From NCBI RefSeq assembly GCF_014205685.1, contig NZ_JACIIU010000002.1, positions 186,001-250,000 of the forward strand: a stretch of 64,000 nucleotides of DNA. Reading direction: 5' to 3'. Source of the stretch: Paenochrobactrum gallinarii (GTDB lineage Bacteria; Pseudomonadota; Alphaproteobacteria; Rhizobiales; Rhizobiaceae). The translations under genes were made by a program, and so were the position numbers. Below, piece after piece: positions 9,359 through 19,653 of this stretch. The notes under the pieces are model-generated. The model saw only the letters and a program-made list of their open reading frames with translations. It was not told the origin of the DNA and searched no databases. Position 1 is the first letter of the stretch. Each line of letters starts with the position of its first letter.

Positions 9359-9964
9359 CTATTCTGCTTTCGCTGTCAAAATGCTGCGCAGACCCAAAGA
9401 CAGTAAAATAATATAACCAAGGCACTCGCTCAGCTCTTCAAAAAACTGATTATAATACCACTGGGTCTGATGCTCAAAGATTTCACCCATCACCAGCAAG
9501 AAGGCCGCGAAAAAATAAAGCCAGCATTTCGGGCTCAGAACATATTGCACGATTGGCTTGACGTAAGACGGACGCATCCAGACATAGGCAGCGGCAATAA
9601 TGACGGTCAGAATAGCCTCGTGCCAACGGAACTGGTGCGAATGAATGTAGGATGAAATCGGTCCATGCGGCTCAAGCACCATTTCACGAAAGAAAAACAG
9701 CACCATCAGCCATGACATGGCGATATAGAACATCCGTTTTTCGGCTTTATGTTTCAATCCGCCAATGAAAAAAGCAACTGCTGCCAAAGCCAGATACACA
9801 TTTTGCATCTGTTCCAGCAGTCCTTCTTCACTCATCTGGAAATCAATATTCTGCGGGTCTAAAATCGCATAAAAAAAGATCACATTTACAAGCATAAAAA
9901 GGCCTGTAATTACGATGAAATTACGGGATGGGTAAACGGCCGTAAATGTATTTCGTGGCTGCAA
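9359..9964 (-). CDS. Unknown multi-pass membrane protein
   Basis: I do not recognise the family. The 201-residue protein has about six hydrophobic segments (roughly residues 13-37, 52-66, 76-93, 110-130, 140-160 and 178-195). Acidic residues sit near or within them (FFREMVLEPHG, LLVMGEIFEHQTQWYYNQFF, EELSECLGYIILL), and conserved-looking His and Glu residues lie close together at SHQFRWHEAILT. This could mean a buried polar or metal site, but that is a guess. It is flanked by its own downstream terminator and by the pepA terminator upstream, so it appears to be monocistronic. Confidence 0.75.
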   Translation of the reverse strand: MQPRNTFTAVYPSRNFIVITGLFMLVNVIFFYAILDPQNIDFQMSEEGLLEQMQNVYLALAAVAFFIGGLKHKAEKRMFYIAMSWLMVLFFFREMVLEPHGPISSYIHSHQFRWHEAILTVIIAAAYVWMRPSYVKPIVQYVLSPKCWLYFFAAFLLVMGEIFEHQTQWYYNQFFEELSECLGYIILLSLGLRSILTAKAE

Positions 9965-10078
9965 CTGTTAAACCTTGTGCAAATTTCAAAATATAAACTG
10001 TTACATATTTATGAAACTACAGCCGCCACTAACAGTCCGCGCTAAACACAATATTGTGAACGGAAAAGCATAAAAAAA

Positions 10079-10100
10079 CGGATCGGAAAATCCGACCCGT
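10079..10100 (-). terminator. Minus-strand terminator after pepA
   Basis: On the minus strand ACGGGTCGGA pairs with TCCGATCCGT across TTTT and is followed by a run of T. It lies 34 bp downstream of the pepA stop. Confidence 0.85.
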
Positions 10101-10133
10101 TTTCGTTTATTCACTTAATACCAATAGAAAGGC

Positions 10134-11630
10134 TTATGCTTCGTAATGGTCACGTACCAAACGATCCAGCACACGCACACCGAAGCCGGAAGCCCAACCC
10201 TGGCTGTATTCAGTTGCAGGTGAGCCCATTGCCGTACCTGCAATATCGAGATGCGCCCACGGTGTATCACCAACAAAACGCTTGAGGAACTGAGCAGCAG
10301 TGATGGAACCACCCAAACGACCACATGAGTTTTTCATGTCGGCAAAAGTTGAGTCGATCATCTTGTCATATTCTTTGCCCAACGGCAGGCGCCAGAGTTT
10401 TTCACCCGATGCCTGACCGGCATCATAAAGCTGATCGGCCAGTTCATCATCATTGGAGAACAAACCAGCATTATAGACACCGAGCGCAACCATAACCGCA
10501 CCGGTCAGTGTCGCCAGATTGATCATAATCCGTGGCTTGAAACGATCTGCGGTGTAATGCAGTGCATCAGCCAATACGAGGCGGCCTTCCGCATCAGTAT
10601 TGATGACCTCGATAGTCTGGCCTGACATGGTGGTGACGATATCGCCCGGGCGTTGTGCATTGCCGTCAGGCATGTTTTCAACCAAGCCGATAACACCAAC
10701 AACATTTACATTTGCCTTACGGCCGGCAAGCGCACGCATCAGGCCGGTCACAGCAGCTGCGCCGCCCATGTCGCCCTTCATATCTTCCATACCCTGCGCA
10801 GGCTTGATGGAAATACCGCCGGTATCAAACACAACGCCTTTACCAACAAATGCAACCGGCTTGTCTTTAGCTTTGCCGCCGTTCCACTGCATGACAACCA
10901 CGCGTGGCGGACGAACAGAGCCTTGCGCCACACCGAGAAGTGCGCCCATGCCGAGTTTTTTCAGTTCTTTTTCGCCTAGAACCTCAATCTTCACACCAAG
11001 TTTTTCAAGCTTTGCGGCTTCATCCGCAAATTCAACAGGCCCCAGAATATTTGCCGGCTCATTGACCAGATCACGCGCCTGAATCACACCATCAGCCACG
11101 GCTTCTGCGGTTTTATATGCAGCTTTTGCAGTATCCGGTGATGCAACACTGATTTTCACGGTCGCTGCGGTTTGCTTCTTGCCACCGTCTTTATCGTCTT
11201 TTTTAGTTTTGTATTTATCAAACTCATAAGAGCGCAGCAGCATGCCGAGTGCGAAATCAGCAGCTTCATCATCAGCAATGGTTTGTTCCGGCAAAGCCAG
11301 TGCAACAGCTACATCAGTTGATTTGCCGATTTTCGAGAATGCTGCACCACCAATACGCAGCCAGTCATCATTGCCGAGCTTTTCGATCTTGCCGACACCA
11401 ACGAGAATCAGACGCTCAACGCCACCCTCTTCAGTGCTGATCGCTTCGGCAGTAGTGCCCAGTTTACCGTTAAAACCAGAAAGCTCGATCAGTTTACGGA
11501 TTTTTTCTGCACCACCGGCGAATGATGCCGCCTCTTCAGCAAAGCCCCCGCCTTTTGCTACCAGCACAACAGACGCACCAGACTTTGGTGCAGTAAAATC
11601 GGAAAATTCAATGGAAGGACGCTTAGACAT
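10134..11630 (-). CDS. pepA: Leucyl aminopeptidase (M17)
   Basis: This is a cytosolic hexameric two-metal aminopeptidase that releases N-terminal residues from peptides. The family signature NTDAEGRL is intact near residue 350. Other catalytic-domain features are [15 protein letters not shown] near 263, [11 protein letters not shown] near 284 and LATLTGA near 373. The N-terminal macro-like domain (residues 1-170) is the usual variable part. Length 498 is normal. It is transcribed away from lptF across a 259-bp divergent gap, an arrangement also found in Brucella relatives. No regulatory site was recognised in that gap. Confidence 0.96.
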   Translation of the reverse strand: MSKRPSIEFSDFTAPKSGASVVLVAKGGGFAEEAASFAGGAEKIRKLIELSGFNGKLGTTAEAISTEEGGVERLILVGVGKIEKLGNDDWLRIGGAAFSKIGKSTDVAVALALPEQTIADDEAADFALGMLLRSYEFDKYKTKKDDKDGGKKQTAATVKISVASPDTAKAAYKTAEAVADGVIQARDLVNEPANILGPVEFADEAAKLEKLGVKIEVLGEKELKKLGMGALLGVAQGSVRPPRVVVMQWNGGKAKDKPVAFVGKGVVFDTGGISIKPAQGMEDMKGDMGGAAAVTGLMRALAGRKANVNVVGVIGLVENMPDGNAQRPGDIVTTMSGQTIEVINTDAEGRLVLADALHYTADRFKPRIMINLATLTGAVMVALGVYNAGLFSNDDELADQLYDAGQASGEKLWRLPLGKEYDKMIDSTFADMKNSCGRLGGSITAAQFLKRFVGDTPWAHLDIAGTAMGSPATEYSQGWASGFGVRVLDRLVRDHYEA

Positions 11631-11889
11631 TATAAACTCCGGTAAGCATGAAAATTTTCATCAGCGTATTCTATATCTATGACAGCAAGACGATGAAAAA
11701 CAGGCCTAAACATTTAATTGAACGCATTAATTGTCAAATACTGAATTAACACTTGGTTAACCAGTTTTATTCGGCTAATTTTAGCCAAAGTGATTTACAG
11801 CTAAATTGGTAACAATCTGTATTCCCGTATATAGAGGGGTGAGTCTGTCTCATCTCCTTGTTTTTAAGATCAGGATGTAAACGCAAACT

Positions 11890-13098
11890 ATGCGATTGAT
11901 AGAATGGTATATCCTTCGCCGTGTTGCGATTATGCTTCTTGCAGTGCTCGGCTCCACCGTCGGCATTACCTGGATCGTACAGATTTTAAAACGCATCGAC
12001 TTTTTGACCACCAGTGGCCAGTCTTTTACGACGATTCTCACATTCAGTTCGCTTTTGTTGCCTGCCGCCATTCCGATCGTGCTGCCCTTTGCACTGATTA
12101 TTGCAATCACGCAAACGCTTTCAACGATGAATCAGGATTCGGAACTGGTTGTTATTAATGCATCCGGTGCATCCCGTGCAGCCGTTGTCCGCCCTGTTTT
12201 GCTGCTAGCGCTACTTGTATCAATGTCCTCCTTTGTGATCTCAAATTTTATCGATCCATATTCGCGCATGAATATGCGTGCCATGCTTGAGGGGGCTGGC
12301 TCTGATATGTTGAGTGTGATTATTCAGGAAGGCACTTTCCGTAAAGTCAGTGACAATCTTTATGTGCAAATCGCTGAGCGCAAGCCTGATGGCGGCATTG
12401 GCGGCCTGTTTATTGCTGACAGCCGCGACCCGCAGATTGATCTGATTTATTATGCGGCAGATGGTGTGATTGCCAATAATGGCACGCAGGATCTGATCCT
12501 GATGAAACAAGGCGAAGTGCAGCGCCGTGATATTAAAACCGGCAATGTTTCGATCATCAAATTTGATTCTTATTCTTTTGATCTCAGCCAGTTCACTGAA
12601 GGCGGCGGCGATGTCAGCTATTACGCCAAAGATCGCCCATTGACTTATTTGCTCAATCCCGACCCAAATGATCCAACAGTACAGACGCGTCCTCTCGCCT
12701 ATAAAGCCGAGTTGCACAGCCGTTTAACAGAATGGCTCTATCCTGTAGTCTTTGCCTTTATTGCACTGGTTTTTGCCGGAGATTCACGCTCGCATCGTGA
12801 AGCGCGCGTTTCAGCATCCTTCTCGGCCATTAGCCTAGCACTTGCGGTCTATTGGTGCGGATATTATTTCACCGAAGGCGCTTCCAAAGAAGAAGCCTAT
12901 ATCAAAATCACCTATATTGTTCCCATTTCTGCAATGCTGATTTGCGCCTATTTGCTGATTAGCGGTCGCAGACTTGGCCTACCTGACACAATAGCCAAAC
13001 CACTCAATGCTGTATTCAGCCGGTTATGGACTGTGATCCAGAATCTACGTTCACGCATTAATGGCACTTCCAAATATGAAAACGGAGGTGCAAAATGA
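11890..13098 (+). CDS. lptF: LPS export ABC transporter permease LptF
   Basis: LptF and LptG form the transmembrane part of the LptB2FG machine that pulls LPS out of the inner membrane. The start (MRLIEWYILRRVAIMLLAV), three N-terminal membrane helices, a periplasmic jellyroll-type middle (about residues 130-280) and three C-terminal helices match the YjgP/YjgQ family. Length 402. The stop overlaps the lptG start by 4 bp, which fits one-to-one production of the two permeases. It begins the lptF-lptG-lptD-surA-like-pdxA-rsmA run. Confidence 0.95.
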   Translation: MRLIEWYILRRVAIMLLAVLGSTVGITWIVQILKRIDFLTTSGQSFTTILTFSSLLLPAAIPIVLPFALIIAITQTLSTMNQDSELVVINASGASRAAVVRPVLLLALLVSMSSFVISNFIDPYSRMNMRAMLEGAGSDMLSVIIQEGTFRKVSDNLYVQIAERKPDGGIGGLFIADSRDPQIDLIYYAADGVIANNGTQDLILMKQGEVQRRDIKTGNVSIIKFDSYSFDLSQFTEGGGDVSYYAKDRPLTYLLNPDPNDPTVQTRPLAYKAELHSRLTEWLYPVVFAFIALVFAGDSRSHREARVSASFSAISLALAVYWCGYYFTEGASKEEAYIKITYIVPISAMLICAYLLISGRRLGLPDTIAKPLNAVFSRLWTVIQNLRSRINGTSKYENGGAK

Positions 13099-14183
13099 TT
13101 GGCTGGACCCTCGCCCGTTATTTTTTCATGCGCTATGTGCGTATTACCTGCTATTTTTTGCTGGGTATTTTTGCTCTGGCTCTGTTGTTGGATTTCACTG
13201 AAAATGCCAATCGCATGTCGAGTCTGCCTAATTATTCCGTCATGCAGGCTTTTTTGGTTTCAGCATTGCGCATTCCATTTTTGATGCAGCAGATGATTCC
13301 ATTTGTGGCGCTTTTTTCCGCAATGGCGACACTCATCTCTCTCAACAGACGCTATGAACTGGTTGTTGCACGCTCTGTTGGCGTCTCAGCATGGCAGTTT
13401 TTATTACCGGCCTGCTTCGGTGCATTTTTATTCGGGCTTGCAACCATTATCATCGTTAACCCGCTTTCAGCCTATGGCTTTAATAAAGCGGAAGAAATCG
13501 CAATGTCTTGGAAGACCGGTCAGGTTACTGCCGTTTCCGCACTGCGCGACCCTTGGTTACGTCAGAAAACAGATGAAGGTGAAACGATCATCGGTGCCAA
13601 ATCAATCCTTAATCAAGGGGCGACCTTAGCCGATGCGACATTCATTCTGTTCAACAGCGATAAGAGTATCAAAGAGCGTTTTGATGCCCGCAAGGCAGAC
13701 CTTAAACCTGGGGTCTGGCAACTGACCGATGTTACACGTTTTGCGCTGGCAGAAGAGCCGGTTCAATATAAATCAATCGAGATACCGACACAGCTGCGTC
13801 CTGAATTTGTTCAGGAAAAGCTGGCTTCACCTGAAACGATTCCATTTTTCCAACTTCCCCACACAATTAATGTGGCCCGTTCATTCGGCTATTCAGCCAA
13901 TGCTTTTGACATGCAATTCCAGTCATTACTGGCTTTACCGGCCCTTTTGATGGCAATGACTTTAATTGCAGCAACGGTTTCCCTCAAATTTGTGCGCTTT
14001 GGTCAGTCGGGAACGATGATTCTGGGTGGCGTGATGGCTGGCTTCGTGCTTTATGTGGTTACGGTTTTAGTAAAGGCGTTCGGTAATGCCGGATTCGTGC
14101 CGCCTTTTGTGGCAGCATGGGTACCTGTTGTTATCGCTACATTTTTCGGGGTCTCCTTTTTGTTGCATAAGGAGGATGGTTAG
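13095..14183 (+). CDS. lptG: LPS export ABC transporter permease LptG
   Basis: This is the second YjgP/YjgQ permease of the LPS exporter. It has N-terminal helices (MIGWTLARYFFMRYV), a periplasmic beta domain at about residues 140-260, and C-terminal helices ending in FFGVSFLLHKEDG. A GGAGG ribosome binding site sits inside the end of lptF, just before the overlapping ATG. LptD, the outer-membrane end of the same transport bridge, follows directly. Confidence 0.95.
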   Translation: MIGWTLARYFFMRYVRITCYFLLGIFALALLLDFTENANRMSSLPNYSVMQAFLVSALRIPFLMQQMIPFVALFSAMATLISLNRRYELVVARSVGVSAWQFLLPACFGAFLFGLATIIIVNPLSAYGFNKAEEIAMSWKTGQVTAVSALRDPWLRQKTDEGETIIGAKSILNQGATLADATFILFNSDKSIKERFDARKADLKPGVWQLTDVTRFALAEEPVQYKSIEIPTQLRPEFVQEKLASPETIPFFQLPHTINVARSFGYSANAFDMQFQSLLALPALLMAMTLIAATVSLKFVRFGQSGTMILGGVMAGFVLYVVTVLVKAFGNAGFVPPFVAAWVPVVIATFFGVSFLLHKEDG

Positions 14184-14187
14184 TGAG

Positions 14188-16566
14188 TTGAGTAAAGCAC
14201 GCTTGATACTGCCAAATATATTCTCACAGCTCGTTCGCGGGACTGCTATTGCGTGCTTATTAAGCATTGTACCTATGGCTGCGACTACCTCCCCTGTTTT
14301 GGCGCAGGATGCATTGGGCGAAGGCTTCAAAACCAATCCTGATGCACGTATGCTTTTGCAGGCAGATGAGCTTGTTTATGACCGCGACATGCAAACTGTC
14401 GTGGCGCAAGGTGCTGTCCAAATCGAATATGATGGTAACCGGCTGGTTGCTGATAAAGTGACCTATAACCGCCAGACAAACCGTATGTCTGCATCCGGCA
14501 ATGTGCAGGTAGTCGAAAAAGACGGCAATACAATTTACACTGATGAAATGGATGTGACTGATGATTTCCGCGACGGCTTTGTAAACGGCCTCCGCGTTGA
14601 GACCACAGATGACACCCGTTTTGTCGCTGAAAGCGCAGAACGCAGCGGCGGTGAAATCACCACATTCAATAATGGCGTTTACACTGCCTGTCAGGCCTGC
14701 ACTAAAAATCCTGACAAACCTGTCCTTTGGCAGATTAAAGCCCAAAAAATCATCTGGAATGGTGCCCGCAAATCTGTGCGGTTTGAGCGCGGCCAGTTTG
14801 AACTATTCGGCATGCCAATCGCTTTCTTACCAGCCTTTGAAATGGCTGACCCGAGCGTAAAGCGCAAAAGCGGTTTTCTCTTTCCGGGATTTGCCTACAA
14901 AGACAAGCTCGGTTTTGGTGTTAAAGCATCCTATTTCTGGAATCTGGCACCGAATTACGATCTAACTGCTTCAACAACTGGCTACACCAAGCAAGGTTTT
15001 TTGAGCGAAGCTGAGTGGCGCCATCGCCTTGAAAACGGCAGCTATAATTTACGTATTGCTGGTATTCATCAGTTCAAGTCTGGTGATTTTAATTCCAATA
15101 CGATTGATGCGGACAATAAAAATCGTGGCATGATCGCCTCCAAAGGTGACTTTGAAATCAACTCCCGCTGGAAATATGGCTGGGATGTGATGGCGCAAAG
15201 CGATAAAAACTTTAGCCGCACCTACGATATCGAAGGCTATTCATCATCAACACAGACGTCTAATATTTATCTGACTGGCATTGGTGAGCGTAGTCATTTT
15301 GACCTAAATTTCTATCGCTTTAATGTGCAGGAAGATAAGTCATCTTCTCATGAAAATGAAGTCGATTCAAAACAGCCTTGGGTTTTTCCAAGTCTTGACC
15401 ATTTATATATAGCGCCCGATGCCGTTTATGGCGGTGAATTCAGCATCACCAGCAATCTTCAGGTTCTTTATCGTAAAAACCAATATGATAATGCAAGTTT
15501 AGTTCCAAGTACAAATAGCTTTATCCAACGCGGCTCGGATAATTATCGTGTACCAGGTGCGAGCGGCACCAATGCACGTTTCACATCAGAAGCCGAGTGG
15601 AAGCGAAACTTCATCACACCTAATGGCGTAGTCATCACACCAATTCTGGCTTTGCGTGGCGATGCGATCGGCGTGAACAGTAACTCTATTGATGTAACCC
15701 GCTCGCAGGCTTTCCGTGCCATGGCAACCGCCGGCATGGAGGTGCGTTGGCCGATCCTTTTCTCATCCACCAGCAGCACACATATTATCGAGCCGACAGC
15801 GCAATTGTTTGTGCGCAATAACGAAACCTATGCCGGCGCAATACCGAATGAAGATGCGCAAAGCTTTGTTTTTGACGCAACCAATCTGTTTGAGCGTGAT
15901 AAATTCTCTGGCTACGACCGCGTAGAAGGTGGCACCCGCGCCAATCTTGGTCTTCGTTATTCCGGCAATCTGAACAGTGGCTGGGGTGTTTACGGTCTCG
16001 CAGGTCAATCTTTCCAGTTAGCTGGCCGCAACTCTTTTGCCAGCCCTGATTTTGTTAATGTTGGAGCAGAATCCGGTCTGCAAAATAGCAGATCAGATTA
16101 TGTGGCCATGCTTGGCATCTCGGACAATGAAGGTTTCAGTCTGGCTGGTCGCGGTCGTTTTGATCGCAAAGACTTCTCACTGCAACGTGGTGAAATAGAA
16201 GCTCAAAAAAGCTGGTCACGCCTGAGCGTAAGCGCTCGTTATGCTTATATCGCACCACAACCGACTTACGGATACAATCATATCCGTCAGGAATTGTCGC
16301 TGGCCGCATCAGCACGTGTTAATGAAAACTGGCGTGTCTTCGGCGGCACGACGTATGAGCTGGTCTCCAACACGCTTGTTCGTGCGTCAGCTGGCCTTGC
16401 CTATGATGATGAATGTTTCAGCTATTCGATGACCTATAGTCAGTCACGCAATGCGCCGCCAAGCACCGTGACCAAACCAGATCATAGTATTGGCTTTAAG
16501 ATCAGCTTCCGCACATTGGGTGATTTCGGCAGCACCAGCAACTTATCGAAAGGTTCACTATATTAA
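14188..16566 (+). CDS. lptD: LPS assembly outer-membrane protein LptD
   Basis: LptD is the outer-membrane beta barrel that inserts LPS into the outer leaflet. It has a signal peptide (hydrophobic core near VRGTAIACLLSIVPMAA, cut around VLAQ-DA), an OstA/LptA-like jellyroll at about residues 45-170 (LVYDRDMQTVVAQGAVQIEY), then a barrel of alternating strands to the end. The frame is open up to 14086, deep inside lptG, but a signal peptide cannot start there. The TTG at 14188 has AAGGAGG 12 bases upstream; an ATG at 14176 directly touches that ribosome binding site and is less likely. A hairpin straddles the stop codon. Confidence 0.93.
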   Translation: MSKARLILPNIFSQLVRGTAIACLLSIVPMAATTSPVLAQDALGEGFKTNPDARMLLQADELVYDRDMQTVVAQGAVQIEYDGNRLVADKVTYNRQTNRMSASGNVQVVEKDGNTIYTDEMDVTDDFRDGFVNGLRVETTDDTRFVAESAERSGGEITTFNNGVYTACQACTKNPDKPVLWQIKAQKIIWNGARKSVRFERGQFELFGMPIAFLPAFEMADPSVKRKSGFLFPGFAYKDKLGFGVKASYFWNLAPNYDLTASTTGYTKQGFLSEAEWRHRLENGSYNLRIAGIHQFKSGDFNSNTIDADNKNRGMIASKGDFEINSRWKYGWDVMAQSDKNFSRTYDIEGYSSSTQTSNIYLTGIGERSHFDLNFYRFNVQEDKSSSHENEVDSKQPWVFPSLDHLYIAPDAVYGGEFSITSNLQVLYRKNQYDNASLVPSTNSFIQRGSDNYRVPGASGTNARFTSEAEWKRNFITPNGVVITPILALRGDAIGVNSNSIDVTRSQAFRAMATAGMEVRWPILFSSTSSTHIIEPTAQLFVRNNETYAGAIPNEDAQSFVFDATNLFERDKFSGYDRVEGGTRANLGLRYSGNLNSGWGVYGLAGQSFQLAGRNSFASPDFVNVGAESGLQNSRSDYVAMLGISDNEGFSLAGRGRFDRKDFSLQRGEIEAQKSWSRLSVSARYAYIAPQPTYGYNHIRQELSLAASARVNENWRVFGGTTYELVSNTLVRASAGLAYDDECFSYSMTYSQSRNAPPSTVTKPDHSIGFKISFRTLGDFGSTSNLSKGSLY

Positions 16567-16578
16567 GTAGTGAACCTT
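16550..16578 (+). terminator. Hairpin straddling the lptD stop codon
   Basis: 11-bp perfect arms (16550-16560 and 16568-16578; AAGGTTCACTA and its complement) enclose a 7-base loop that contains the TAA stop. There is no clear T run, so it may work as an mRNA-stabilising or attenuating hairpin rather than a simple terminator. Confidence 0.6.
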
Positions 16579-16728
16579 CTGGTAAGTATAATCTTTTGGC
16601 CGTTAGTTTGCCCTGATGTCATTGTTTTGCCGCATCGGTTTGGCTATAAAGTAACAAAAATTTGATCTAGCAAGTGCTGAACTCTATCGAGACGTTGTAA
16701 AACCAACGTAAGACCCGGGAAATAAGTT

Positions 16729-17694
16729 ATGATTTTTAAGCAGCCAATAATTGCATCTTTCTTCAGTGCAGCACTCTGCCTGACAGCTGTTGGCGCCTTA
16801 ACTATACCTCAGCCCGCTTATGCCGCTGCTGGCGGCACTGAAGTTAAAGTCATTGTTAACAGCAATGCCATTACCTCAGGCGACATTCAAAAACGTGCCG
16901 CCTTCTTAAAAGTACAGGGCAAAAAAGGTAATCTGACCAGTCAGGCTCGTGCTGAGCTGACCGATGAAATGCTTAAGCGCGTTGAAATGAAAACCCGTGG
17001 CGTCAACATTTCAAAGCAAGAAATTGATGCGGCCTACGCTAATTTTGCATCCAGCAACCGGATGAGCGTCGCACAGATGAACCAGATGATGAATCAGGCT
17101 GGCATCACGCCTGAACATTTCAAAACTTATATCATGGTGCAAATGGGCTGGGGTCGTCTTATCAGCTCCCGCTTCCGTGAAGAAGGTATTATTTCTGAAT
17201 CAGATGCTGTTCAGCGCATGCTGAAAGATGGTGGGCGCAAACCGGTTGCTACAGAATATCACCTGCAGCAAGTTATTTTCGTTGTCCCTTCTGCCAAGCG
17301 TTCTCCCGCTTTGATGGCCAAGCGCCGTCAGGACGCAAACACGCTCCGTTCGCGCTTTAACAACTGCGCGACAACCCGTAGCCAAGCAAAAGGCATGCTG
17401 GATGTGACTGTGCGTGATCTGGGTCGCATTTTAGAACCGCAATTGCCGGGCGAATGGGAAAAAGATGTCAAAGCAGCTTCTGCTGGCAGTACCACAAAGC
17501 CACATGACACTGAGAAAGGTGTCGAGTTTCTTGCAGTTTGCTCAACTCGCAAAGTCTCGGATGACCGTGTCGCACAGATGGTCTTCTCGCTTGAAGGTAC
17601 GCAAACTGCTAAAGGGCAGGAACAAAAAGCCGAACAGCTGAGCAAACAATATTTGGATGAATTGCGCAAAAAGGGCCGTATCGTTAATCGATAA
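16729..17694 (+). CDS. SurA-like periplasmic chaperone / peptidyl-prolyl isomerase
   Basis: The protein has a signal peptide (residues 1 to about 32, ending AYAAA), then a SurA N-terminal chaperone domain (VIVNSNAITSGDIQKRAAFL, near residues 45-160) and one parvulin-like segment (about 175-290, LQQVIFVVPSAKR). E. coli SurA has two parvulin domains; this 321-residue form has only one, and it is degenerate, as is common in alphaproteobacteria. SurA escorts outer-membrane proteins, LptD above all, through the periplasm, so its position directly after lptD makes sense. I am sure of the family but not of isomerase activity. Confidence 0.85.
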   Translation: MIFKQPIIASFFSAALCLTAVGALTIPQPAYAAAGGTEVKVIVNSNAITSGDIQKRAAFLKVQGKKGNLTSQARAELTDEMLKRVEMKTRGVNISKQEIDAAYANFASSNRMSVAQMNQMMNQAGITPEHFKTYIMVQMGWGRLISSRFREEGIISESDAVQRMLKDGGRKPVATEYHLQQVIFVVPSAKRSPALMAKRRQDANTLRSRFNNCATTRSQAKGMLDVTVRDLGRILEPQLPGEWEKDVKAASAGSTTKPHDTEKGVEFLAVCSTRKVSDDRVAQMVFSLEGTQTAKGQEQKAEQLSKQYLDELRKKGRIVNR

Positions 17695-17750
17695 GCATTG
17701 TTCGCGTGAGCTTAGACTTCAGGCATACAGATTTTCTAACGCCTTATTTA

Positions 17751-17786
17751 CTGCCATTTCAGCTTTTTATTAAGCTGAAATGGCAG
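17751..17786. other. 15-bp perfect inverted repeat upstream of pdxA
   Basis: The arms CTGCCATTTCAGCTT and its exact complement are separated by TTTATT. There is no T run after either arm. It lies 56 bp after the surA-like stop and 23 bp before the chosen pdxA start. The ATG at 17780 is inside the right arm, one reason not to use it as the pdxA start. Confidence 0.8.
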
Positions 17787-17809
17787 TTGCATTTAACGAT
17801 GGTTGTATC

Positions 17810-18823
17810 ATGAAACCCTTAGCGCTCAGCATTGGTGATCCGTCCGGTATTGGCCCTGATCTTGCATTATCGCTTTGGTCGCAGCGCCGTCAGCTTAACG
17901 TGCCGGAGTTTCTGGTATTAGGTGATGTGGAACAATTGCGCTTACGCGCCAAGCATTTGCAACTTGATGCGCCGATTGAAATTTCAAACCCTGCAAATGC
18001 AAAGACAGATTTTCAACACTTTCTGCCAGTGCAACCTCTGAAAAATAAACTCATCGAGAATATCGGTACGCCGTTATCAGAAAATGCTGCCGGCATTATT
18101 GAAGCGATTGAGCAAGCAGTCGCGTTGACATTGGCAGGAGACACATCTGCTGTGGTAACCTGCCCTATTTCCAAAAAGCCCCTTTATGATACTGGTTTTG
18201 AACATCCCGGTCATACGGAGTTTTTGGCAAGTCTTGCATCGCAACATCTTGGCCATCCGGTCATGCCAGTGATGCTGCTTGCAGGCCCCGATTTGCGTGC
18301 TGTGCCAGTGACTATTCACATCCCATTGCATGATGTTCCTCAACAGCTAACCACTCAACTGATTGAAGAAACCATTATAATCACAGAGCGTGATTTGCGG
18401 ACACGTTTTGACATTAAAGAACCACGTATCGCGGTTTCCGGCCTCAACCCGCATGCGGGCGAAAATGGTGCTTTGGGTCATCAGGACGAGAGTGTCATAT
18501 TGCCAGTGGTTATGAAGCTGCGTTCGAAAGGCATGGATATCAAAGGCCCCTTACCAGCTGATACGATGTTTCATGCCCGTGCCCGCCAAAATTATGATGT
18601 CGCTATCTGCATGTATCATGATCAGGCGCTCATTCCGGCCAAAGCGCTGGCTTTTGATGAAAGCGTCAATGTCACACTCGGCCTGCCATTTATCCGTACA
18701 TCGCCGGATCACGGCACCGCATTTGAAATTGCAGGGCAAGGCATTGCCCGTCCCGACAGTCTGCTTGCCGCTTTAAAGCTGGCGCAGACTTTAAGCCTCA
18801 CAGCCTTGAAAGAATCTGCCTGA
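17810..18823 (+). CDS. pdxA: 4-hydroxythreonine-4-phosphate dehydrogenase
   Basis: PdxA oxidises 4-phosphohydroxy-L-threonine in the DXP-dependent route to pyridoxal phosphate. The start [20 protein letters not shown] carries the conserved GDPSGIGP motif; the ATG at 17810 is preferred to one at 17780, which lies in a hairpin and adds non-conserved residues. HPGHTEFLA (metal-binding His near residue 128), [11 protein letters not shown] (near 214), [10 protein letters not shown] and the final [14 protein letters not shown] are all present. The stop overlaps the rsmA start by one base (TGATG). The pdxA-rsmA pair is widely conserved. Confidence 0.96.
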   Translation: MKPLALSIGDPSGIGPDLALSLWSQRRQLNVPEFLVLGDVEQLRLRAKHLQLDAPIEISNPANAKTDFQHFLPVQPLKNKLIENIGTPLSENAAGIIEAIEQAVALTLAGDTSAVVTCPISKKPLYDTGFEHPGHTEFLASLASQHLGHPVMPVMLLAGPDLRAVPVTIHIPLHDVPQQLTTQLIEETIIITERDLRTRFDIKEPRIAVSGLNPHAGENGALGHQDESVILPVVMKLRSKGMDIKGPLPADTMFHARARQNYDVAICMYHDQALIPAKALAFDESVNVTLGLPFIRTSPDHGTAFEIAGQGIARPDSLLAALKLAQTLSLTALKESA

Positions 18824-19650
18824 TGAGCATTGATAATCTGCCGCCATTACGCCAAGTGCTTGAACAATATGATCTGATGCCTAAAAAATCTTTAGGCCAG
18901 AACTTTTTATTCGATCTCAATCTGACGTCCAAAATTGCCCGTCAAGCAGGCGCTTTACAAGACCAGCCGGTAATTGAAGTAGGCCCTGGCCCCGGCGGGT
19001 TGACCCGTGCGCTTCTTGCTCAAGGCGCATTGGTGACAGCAATTGAACGGGATGAACGCTGCCTGCCAGCTCTGGCCGAGATTGAAAGCCACTATCCGGG
19101 ACGGTTGAAAGTGATATCCGGCGATGCGCTGGAACAGGATTTTGAAGCACTGTTTCCTGATGGCAACAAGCCGCGCATCGTCGCCAACCTACCATATAAT
19201 GTCGGCACGCAATTGCTGATTAACTGGCTGTTGAGCGAACCTTGGCCGCCCTACTATCAGTCAATGACCCTGATGTTCCAGCGTGAAGTGGCTGAACGTA
19301 TTGTTGCTGCGCCCAATACCGACCATTATGGCCGTCTGGCTGTGCTTGCCGGCTGGCGCACACAATCACGCATTGCCTTTGACGTACCGCCACAGGCGTT
19401 CACACCGCCGCCCAAAGTCATGTCTTCTGTGGTGCATATCACACCGCTTGATAAGCCTTTGCCATGCGATGCGCAAAAGCTTGGACGCATTACACAAGCT
19501 GCGTTCGGCCAGCGCCGTAAAATGCTGCGTCAAAGCCTCAAGCCCGTCAATGGTGCCAAGCTCTTGGAGGTTACCGGCATTGATGGCACAAGACGCGCAG
19601 AAACATTAAACATCGAAGAGTTTGTAGCGCTTGCCAATGCTCTTGACTGA
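18823..19650 (+). CDS. rsmA: 16S rRNA dimethyladenosine transferase (KsgA)
   Basis: RsmA dimethylates A1518 and A1519 of 16S rRNA at the 3' end, a late check in 30S assembly. The N-terminal [11 protein letters not shown] motif, the SAM-binding loop [15 protein letters not shown] near residue 50, the catalytic NLPYNVGT near 126 and the C-terminal [15 protein letters not shown] helix are canonical. Length 275. It is translationally coupled to pdxA and ended by a strong terminator shared with gmk. Confidence 0.97.
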   Translation: MSIDNLPPLRQVLEQYDLMPKKSLGQNFLFDLNLTSKIARQAGALQDQPVIEVGPGPGGLTRALLAQGALVTAIERDERCLPALAEIESHYPGRLKVISGDALEQDFEALFPDGNKPRIVANLPYNVGTQLLINWLLSEPWPPYYQSMTLMFQREVAERIVAAPNTDHYGRLAVLAGWRTQSRIAFDVPPQAFTPPPKVMSSVVHITPLDKPLPCDAQKLGRITQAAFGQRRKMLRQSLKPVNGAKLLEVTGIDGTRRAETLNIEEFVALANALD

Positions 19651-19653
19651 TAA

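Noticed and set aside
10600-11082. 160-codon plus-strand frame opposite pepA
   Set aside because: Low-complexity Pro/Ser/Thr-rich translation typical of the antisense of an Ala/Gly-rich gene.
14086-14187. Extended N-terminus of lptD reaching into lptG
   Set aside because: It would overlap lptG by 98 bases and put the signal peptide well inside the protein; AAGGAGG before 14188 gives a better start.
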